From positions 37,460,118 through 37,524,117 of the forward strand of contig CM050653.1 in assembly GCA_027574665.1 (NCBI GenBank): a stretch of DNA of 64,000 bases, written 5' to 3'. This stretch comes from Rhynochetos jubatus (lineage: Eukaryota > Chordata > Aves > Eurypygiformes > Rhynochetidae). Position 1 is the first letter of the stretch. Every line of letters begins with the position of its first letter. Below the pieces are notes generated by a model. That model was not told the origin of the DNA. It worked only from the letters and a program-made list of their open reading frames with translations, and ran no database searches. The position numbers and the translations under genes are program-made. Below are positions 56,022 to 64,000 of the stretch, piece after piece.

Positions 56022-57885
56022 CTGAAAGAGAGTCAGAAACAGCGTTCACTGCTTTGCAAGACACAGACCTCCGTTCGCATGGGGATCACATGGGAACGTC
56101 CACATTGCAGAAAGCAAGCAGAAAAAGCGAAAAAGGTAAATAAATCAAGCACAAAATAATGGATTTGGAAACCAGACTCTTGTGCTTATCAGAACACTTA
56201 TGCTGAAGACTCTCAGTGCTTTTAAGACTTAATTACACATTGAATACACTAGTGCGCCATCTCTGCCCCCCCAAAGGAAAGGCAACAAGAAATTTAATGA
56301 AGAGAAAGTAGTCAGGTAGGTGCCAACAGGAGCTGCCACAGCAGGAACTGAAGCAAGAACTGGACACTGTCATGGGAAGAATAACGGAAAGACCTGGCAC
56401 AGCTGGCAGGGTCCCTTCTAGGTGCCTCTGACCCAGGGAAGGCAAGGGCCTCCTACAGATAACTGGGAAGTTTGGCAAGTGGAAGAGGTTTCCCTTCTCC
56501 TTATCCATGGACTAGCAGCTTTGGAGTAAAAGTGCAAAACCAGACCACTGTGAAGTAACAGCGGCAGGAACTGCTGAAGAAGCAACCCAGGCAAAGATCT
56601 TGACAAGAATTTCTAGTCTTGCCTGGAGGATGCTCCTCCCAAACAACGGCTGTCTCCCACTCTCACCTCCTCCTTTGGCCTCACATCGCTTCCAAGTCTT
56701 CTGCTTTGCCATGCTTCTCCCACCACCTTTGCTCCATCCCTCAGTGGCATTTGTTCTACCTCCCCTTCAGCACTTCTAGCTAACTCCAGTCCTCTGCAAT
56801 AAGGGCGCTAACATGACACTGGGTGCCAGGTGCCCGGTCCTCTCTGTCTCTGCAGGCACCTTGTCTACCCAGAGGGTAAGGTCCACTTGGAGCCAGAAAC
56901 TGTACTACGGGTAAGCACGTCGCTTACAATAGTTCTAGCATAACTCCCACCAAACGTAGGCAATTGAGAAAACAATAAAAGGTGCTCATAAGACCTTGGC
57001 AGGCGATCAACCAGTCTGGACTGTGAAGGTACACCACTCAATGTGAGAGCACATCGGAATGCTGCGCTTTGAAAGCGGCTCTTTATACACCCAGCAACTT
57101 CTTCCAAAGGCACCTTCCTAACAAGGTATTTGCACAATGCTCTGAACACCCAAAACCAATAAAATCTCCACAATACATAAAGACCCACCTTCTACAAAAA
57201 TGGTTTTGCTACCAAATACACTGAATTGCACATACCTAAACAGAAGGGTTCAGCCTCCTATTTCAACATGTAAGGATGATTCTCATTTCTTTGCAAAAAA
57301 ATAGAGTGCATTTTTCCACTTTAATTCAGAGAAAGCGAGACAATGTTCTCCATTAATTATGTTTTCTGCCAAAAAACCTCATCATAAAGTGACTTTTGTG
57401 TTTAATTGTTAAAAAGTGATACTGTTGCCTATACAAATGGATAGAGTCTACTGAAAATGCAACAAGAAAATTACAAAAGTACCTAGGAGCTTAACATTCT
57501 CTCAAAACTTTTATGGCTAAGTTCTGTCAAGTACAAGGAGAAAGCTCTATTCTAAACAACACTGACCTAACCTGAGATGCTTACTGCCCCTATCTAGACA
57601 GGGAGGAGATGACAGTGTGCTTTCTAGTTGTTATTTCAAGAGGACCAAATTCATAAGAGGACAACTAGTCTCTCACAGCCAACGATTAAGGTTATTAATA
57701 AGCAGGATGATTAATTAAATCCAAGCACAGAAGTGATGAGCTTCTCCATGTTAGTGTGAGTGACATGCAAGAGAGGTGACCTGAACTGCTATTGTCACAG
57801 TGAGAGGCAAGAGCCAGGAGCACAAAGTTTCTAGGCGCACAGAAGTGGATGAACCAGGCCATTTACAATATTTGTTTTCTAACAT

Positions 57886-57886
57886 A

Positions 57887-57917
<31 letters not shown>

Positions 57918-57920
57918 ATA
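57886..57920. repeat. (TAAA)n microsatellite
   Basis: About nine tandem TAAA units in the upstream ZDHHC3 intron. Confidence 0.95.
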
Positions 57921-58289
57921 GGAGAATTAGGTATTTTCAAATATTTCTGCTTTTAGCATTTAGTATGCTGCTGAGTGAGAGTTTAAGACGTTTTATGAAT
58001 CTGAAGAAAGTCGCATGGATTAACCGTAAAGCATATCAGTCTTTACATACATCACACAGAACAGAAAAATCAAGATAAAATGTGCACATGTGGGTCTCAT
58101 TTACTTTGTCAAGAAAAAAAAAAACCACACCAACAAAAACCTCTTCTCATTCACAAAATTCACATATCACATTATAATTGCTTTGTGTTTTAACCACAGC
58201 TATAATTTAGCCTCATGACTCCCGATACTTATGGAGACAAGCCATATAATTTTCAGAAACAGTGATTACCCAAACAATCTGGTGGTCTA

Positions 58290-58906
58290 ATAGAATCATA
58301 AAATCATCTAGGTTGTAAAAGTCCATTAAGATCATCAAGTCCAACTGTTAAACCTGCCAAGTCCACCACTAAACCATGTCCCTAAGCACCACATCTACAC
58401 GTCCTAAATACCTACTGGGATGGTGACTCCACCGCTTCTCTGGGCAGCCCATTCCAGGGCCTGACAACCCTTTCAGTGAAGAAATTTTTCCTAATATCCA
58501 AACTAAACCTCCCGTGGTGCAACTTGAGGTCATTTTTTCCTGTCCTATTGCTTGTCACTTGGGAGAAGAGACCAACACTCACCTCCCTGCACTCTCCTTT
58601 CAGGTAGTTGTAGAGAGTGATAAGGTCTCCCCTCAGCCTCCTCTTCTCCAGGCTGAACACCCCCAGCTCCCTCAGCTGCTCCTCACAGGACTTTTGCTCC
58701 AGACCCTTCCCCAGCTCCGTTGCCCTTCTCTGGACACGCTCCAGCACCTCAGTGTCTTTCTTTCAGTGTCTTTCATCCCCAAGCCTGTAGCGTTGCAGGG
58801 GGTTGTTGTGGCCCAAGTGTGGGACCCAGCACTTGGCCCTGTTGAACCTCATACAGTTGGCCTTGGCCCATTGATCCAGTCTGACCAGATGGCTCTGTAC
58901 AGCCTT
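58290..58906 (-). mobile_element. CR1 LINE fragment, internally deleted
   Basis: Antisense CR1 motifs run in order: tail 'tagaatcataaaatcatcta', 'cttctctgggcagcccattc', 'gtgaagaaatttttcctaat', 'tctcccctcagcctcctctt', 'tgcccttctctggacacgct'. The sequence then jumps across a missing segment to 'ccccaagcctgtagcg' and 'gttgaacctcatacagttgg', part of ORF2. The minus-strand frame 58412-58747 is the CR1 ORF2 C-terminus. It is a different subfamily from the copies at 8410 and 32101. Confidence 0.92.
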
Positions 58907-60859
58907 CAGATATATCTACACCTATTAGTAAATCCATACCTTTTCCCAATTTCTGTAAGGATGCTTATGTATTCATACATTCACACAGACTTCACAAGTA
59001 TTTTAAAGACTCGATCCCTCCTGTCCCCCAAGGAAACAGGTTAACCTTCACTGCATTATTTAATAATCTTATTAAAATTGTTACGCTGGTTTGCCAGCTC
59101 AAAATAAAGCTGACATAATTAAAGACTCATGCCTGATGAGAATGTTCAGTTGACAGTAACACCATATTGCATTAAAAAATAAGAAAGAAAATAGTAATTC
59201 AGGTGTTTGATTTTCAAACGAAAGCCTTAGACTTGACACACCAGGTGCAGTAACTGGCTTGAATAGCCCTGAACACACACTTACAGGATTTTTTGCCTGG
59301 ACTGTGAACCCTTCCCCCCCAACATCCCCAAGGTTTTGTTTCCCAAAGCAAAGGAATGAAACAGTTACAGGGAAAGCAAACTCCTATTTAACAGAGGCAT
59401 TATTTCGACAGGTCACATTAAGGTCAGTATTAGTAGGGACTGAATGGAAGCTAGACAGATAGTGATTAAAACTGTGGGTTTAGTCCTGAACTGGACACTT
59501 CAGCAGTCAAATAAATTCACTTCTCTTGCAAACACAGGAATTGGTTTCACTCCACTAAGAGCTCTCTCTCAGAAATATTACTGAGGTAAACTGAAAAAAA
59601 AAAAGCTATTCCTGTGTACCTGTAAGAAGAAACTGGGAGGAGCCTGGAGGCACCTCAATCAAAGTCTGGGGACTCGTTTCTGCAGTGCCATAAGGAAGCA
59701 GTTAAGAAGACAGAGCACAAGCCTCCAGTTTTGACTTCTGACTGGAGGACAAATATGTTATTTAATGCATGTTGTTATTTAATTCTTGCTTTAGAGGCAA
59801 CATCAGGTGATAAAATGAAAAGTCAGTAATCAGTACATAACCACAATTCATTATTTGAGAAATACATACATGTTTTAGTGTACATTATCTTAAGAGTCAA
59901 GTTATAGGAGCTTAGCGTCTCAGCTTCTCTTCTACAAGACCTGGCTAGTTGTTTGGTTTGTGTTGGTTTTTTTTTTAATTCCTTGTTCTCAACATAACAA
60001 ACATCTGGTTTTGTCTATGTTGTCCAACCTGGTATTTTCATATAAACAATAGAAACAAAAAAGATTGTAGGAGGGAGGGAAGCAGTAACTTGCCCTAACT
60101 GGTCTGCCCTTGAATGATGCTGCATATCAACTTAATTTATAACATACAGATGGAATATTTCGGTCCCTCCTGCTCTGGAGCAAACAATACGTAAACAATG
60201 AAGACAAAGGGCTTAAGGACTTAATCACGGTGTCAGGCTACAAGAGAGGCCACTAGGTAAGTGTGAGATACAATGACAACACACACATTAATTTAGTTTA
60301 ACAACATGTCAGAGCAAAGGCCTTTCCTTTTTTGTCTGCAAGGCATTTGGCATTACAGGAATAATCAAAAAAGCATGTAATATACACATTAGGAATGCAA
60401 ATAAAACAAATTAAAATCCACTTCCTAATACAATGAACACTTAAAATATGCCATTACACCCTATATAAATTAGATTACTGTCTTTTGACCTGCCATAAGT
60501 CATGTCAAAAATCTATTTTTTAATGGCCTATGACCGCGAAAGAATGCGTTAAGAATGAACTAAAGAATGATGTGGGCCTTCACCCAATAGGTACCTGAAA
60601 GTTACCAGAGGTTCTGATGTTACAAAACTTACACCAAGCTTAACGCCATCATCGCTGTCACCCTGCCGATTTTCATGCAGTCACTCATGCCAGCCAAGAC
60701 AAGCACACGGGCATGACTTGCGAAACTACAGTATTACTACGTACATTGCAACTATTTCCTTGTTAGAAGTCCATTAGCATTAAACTTTGGGAAGAGGTTA
60801 TATTTTGTCTTATGAACTAAGTGAGTTTCAAGTTCTACCAGTTACAGAAAAGCAATTCT

Positions 60860-60887
60860 GGGGGGGGGGGGGGGGTGGGGGGGGTGG
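60860..60887 (+). repeat. poly(G) tract
   Basis: Sixteen consecutive G, a T, eight G, a T and two G. It lies in the upstream ZDHHC3 intron. The strand is rich enough in G for quadruplex formation. Confidence 0.95.
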
Positions 60888-63730
60888 AAAGAAGGAAAAA
60901 AGAGAGAAGATGACCAGGGCAGATCATGGGCATTTAAGTTTTCAATTTGCGTTTTTATATACTTTAAATAGATACTTCAGAACAGTTCATCGACAGTATT
61001 TTGAAAGCTGACAAGCCCTGCTAAAGTTAAATTTTTATCAACATCAGAAGGAAGCAAACATACATAACCAGTCATGTTATAGTGATAACAGCTAAACTGG
61101 GCAATCTAGATCCACAGGAAAGGATGTCCCTTTAAATAAAACTAACATACTCCAGATGATAGGTACACAAATAGAAACACCAAGAAAGGTCATTTTGTAG
61201 TTCACGTCATTTTTCTGTATATAAAACTACTGCACTGATTAAAACACTGCATATTTAATCTCCCTTTGCAACAGAAATGGGAGAAAGTGTGTTTTCTAAC
61301 TAACAGGGTATTTACTTATGCTTCTCCTACCACACTTTCATACAGCCCAAATCTAACAAGCCTGTCAAAACTTGCCAAAGCAAGTTCTAGCAGGGATTAT
61401 ATGGAAATATCAGTATTCATATATTTTTTTTCCTAATGGCCCATGCAAGACCTAAAAAGTTTTATCTGATCAGCAGGAGTGAAACAAAACGGCCCAGCTA
61501 TGCTGAGAATTTTTGGCAGTCTCCTGCGGATTCATCCAGATATCCATCAGCACGGCAGTTTCCAACCCCTGGTTTACAAAACCCTGGAGTGTCAATGGGA
61601 CATTTCTAACAGGTCTGTGAAAGGCAGCTAAAAAAAGCAAGCCTATTATTAGCAGGCTTAAATTTGCTAGAGAGCGCTGTACCCCCATTGGAATATTTTC
61701 GGGACACAACACATGGTTAAAAAACAACAACAAACAAAAGAAACCCAACCCCAATCCAAAACTCCAACAAGGTCAAAAACTACTCTCGGGACAAAACGAC
61801 AAAATAAATAGGGAAGGATCAGGCACGGAGCTTAGTACTGCATTGACAGGACACCCGATGATTCAGATCAAAATGTCACAGGGCAAAGTCGGGACTGCTA
61901 ACCCTACTGCAGCCAACCCCAGGAGCAGGCAACAGGATTATGCCTAGCACAGGTAAGTTTTCATTTTTCTTCTGGAAATTCAGGCTACATTAAGGAGTGC
62001 AGTTTCAGCCTAAGAACCGTGTTACCAGCTAGACGTTTGCTTTTAGCAAGAGGCCCACAAACATCTCAGATTCCCCTGAAATCTTTGGCTACTGAAGTCA
62101 CGCAGTTTCAACAGTTTCAGCTCCCATCTTGAAGAAAAATGGCATAAAGAGATCAGAATATGAACTATATTAAATCCATTAAAAACAAACTTAAAAAATT
62201 ACAAGGCTTAAACCAAAATGGTGTTTTCTGAGGTTAAACGTGCAGGTTTAGACTACCTGCCTTGGAAAGGGGGAAGGAGAGCACAGGAAACCAGATGGCA
62301 ACCCGGTTCTAACCATTTTCTATACATGGAGGGAATAAGTGGCTATATTACAATGCTGCTTTACAGTCACAGTTTAGAAAACTGTTGATGTCATTACTAC
62401 TTTGATGAATCATAATTTATTATGGATTATTTTTAATTTATTGCCTTGAAGAGGACACGCCTTCGTAAAAACAGATCACGCTAAAGTCATACTTTTACTA
62501 TTTCTATGAGAAGCATCTTATTAGAGGTGAAGATTTAATTCAAGTCCTGCATTTCTGAAGAATACAACTGCATGGAAGTTTGTATAGATATAGGGAACTT
62601 GCCTCATAAGGGGAGCATGGGGAGGTGCAAACTACCTCAAAGACATTCGTCAGATCTAAAAACTCCATCCTGAGGGCCTGGATCAGTCTGAGAGCAACAG
62701 GCTCAAAAGAGATGCAGCCACATAAGGCACAAACCCCACAGTTCTCCTCTCATTTACATCAGTGTAAACAAGAAGCAACTTCAGCAGTGCCAGAGGAATT
62801 CCATTAGTAGAACTCCAAGGAAAATACGGCCACATTTTCTCAATTAAAAACATGGGGGGTTTTCCTATCCTAACGTTTATGGTATGCAATCTCTCAGGAT
62901 AAATGATAACAGCTTCCTGGTTAATGCCTATATAATTTCTGTTTAACTAATGAATATGTATTGTATAAATAAATTATAATGCAATAAAGACTGACCTAAG
63001 AGTTCTCTGGTACGTGATTGCACCCCCACCTACAAGGCCTGTCAGCTGCCAGCCTGAGCAAAGGAGAGGAGACAAAGACGACGCAGTTACTGTCCAAGGT
63101 ACATGAACACTGAACCGCTATGGACGGGTGACACAATTGGGGCAACATCTAAAAACAGGACACAAGTCACAAGGGCAACTGGGACTACGATCAGGCTTGG
63201 ATCTGACTTTGTCTGACCACGAAGTTAGTGAACTTAATAAGCTTTGCATCGGAGATGGAAGGTACTCTGTAAAACTGTCATTAAAGGATGAACCGCTACA
63301 AAACAACTTGCAGTAACTTTTTAACTGTCAGAGCTGCCCAGGCAACAGAAAAATTCTGCCACTTCAATCTCAGTTTCCCAATAGACTAAATACACATAAG
63401 CTACTTAACGTATGTAAAAAGAGAAATATTAATCCTGAACATATAAATACAAACCAGCTTTGTGGCATTGCTACCGACCTAGAGTAAGTATGGGAAGGAA
63501 AGAGCAATCCTGCAGAAGGACAACAGAAAACAACAAACAGGGGTGTCATGCTTTCCCACAGCACTGCAGTTATCCTGAACAGACAGCCTTATGAGAGACA
63601 AAACAGGAGGAGATGTTCCAGTCTTCCAGACAGCTTTGCAATTTTCATGCTGACTCAGGACTTAAAACAGCAAGCCCCAGGTTTAAAGGAATTTAAATTC
63701 TCAATTTGCCCTGTGTGAACCCTGTTCTGT

Positions 63731-63747
63731 AAAAAAAAAAAAAAAAA
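63731..63747. repeat. poly(A) run
   Basis: Seventeen A residues followed by an A/G-rich stretch; no attached retroelement is recognised. Confidence 0.9.
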
Positions 63748-63972
63748 GAAAAGAAAAATTAAAAGGGGAAGGTTTGCCAATACAGCTGGTATTATTTTTA
63801 GCATCTATTTTAAAAACTACACTGCTTTCATGGCATAAGGAATATATATTTTGGAGAAGCAGAAAAGAGTTGTAGCTTTAAAGTTTTAATCAAAATAAGA
63901 AGCTGGCAGAACTTCTAGTCTAAAAAAATATTCGGAATACCCTCTTTTGAAGCAGAAAGAACACTTTAACTA

Positions 63973-64000
63973 TCATAGAATGGTTTAGATTGGAAGGGAC
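63973..64000 (-). mobile_element. CR1 LINE 3' tail, cut by the window edge
   Basis: 'tcatagaatggtttagattg' followed by 'gaagggac' is the antisense CR1 3' end. The rest lies beyond the window. Confidence 0.85.

Larger units (their letters stand above)
56022..64000 (-). other. ZDHHC3: upstream intron of ZDHHC3 (5' end of gene not reached)
   Basis: No CpG-rich promoter or coding exon is visible in these 8 kb, so the non-coding first exon of ZDHHC3 probably lies beyond the window. The interval holds an internally deleted CR1 (58290-58906), a (TAAA)n tract (57886), a long G run (60860), a poly(A) run (63731) and the beginning of another CR1 at the right edge. Confidence 0.65.

Noticed and set aside
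58514-59044. 176-codon plus-strand ORF
   Set aside because: Its first part is the antisense of a CR1 copy and the rest is unique AT-rich sequence.
1-64000. tRNA, rRNA, CRISPR array, viral or prokaryotic genes
   Set aside because: I scanned for cloverleaf-like blocks, regularly spaced repeats and phage or viral proteins by eye and saw none; the repeats are all CR1 or simple sequence.

Overview
The window is vertebrate genomic DNA, most probably from a bird. Three multi-exon genes lie in the order TMEM42 (+), TGM4 (+), ZDHHC3 (-), which is the gene order of human 3p21.31. The interspersed repeats are fragments of the CR1 non-LTR retrotransposon with the ATTCTATGA-type 3' tail that dominates bird genomes. 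A turtle or crocodilian cannot be fully excluded from the repeats, but the compact introns and the GC-rich promoter fit a bird. There is no bacterial or plasmid content, no CRISPR array, and no RNA gene that I could recognise.

Layout: 1-500 is a CpG-rich promoter with the first exon of TMEM42, whose three coding exons end at 5745 (133 aa, small multi-pass membrane protein). 5746-17340 is intergenic, with decayed CR1 copies and simple repeats. TGM4 runs 17468-31864 in 14 coding exons. All splice sites join in frame to give a 708-residue transglutaminase with an intact Cys269-His328-Asp351 triad, and a poly(A) signal follows at 32055. A 1.1-kb antisense CR1 copy with an 801-bp open reverse-transcriptase fragment sits between the convergent 3' ends of TGM4 and ZDHHC3.

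ZDHHC3 (Golgi DHHC palmitoyltransferase, GODZ) occupies the minus strand from about 33.9 kb to beyond 56 kb. Five shared coding exons (residues 1-247) can splice to either of two terminal exons. The distal one (37150-37392) gives a 327-aa protein. The proximal one (42959-43117) gives a 299-aa protein ending in DPYQYVV. Both lengths match the two mammalian isoforms as I remember them. Its 5' non-coding exon(s) and promoter appear to lie beyond position 64000, and 56-64 kb is intron with one internally deleted CR1 and simple repeats.

The three genes share no pathway that I can see; their adjacency is conserved synteny. No undescribed biological system is evident. The observations most worth checking are the alternative ZDHHC3 C-termini that gain or lose two tyrosines, a strong-context upstream ORF overlapping the ZDHHC3 start codon, and the splicing surroundings of TGM4 exon 8 (CR1-filled upstream intron and weak downstream donor).
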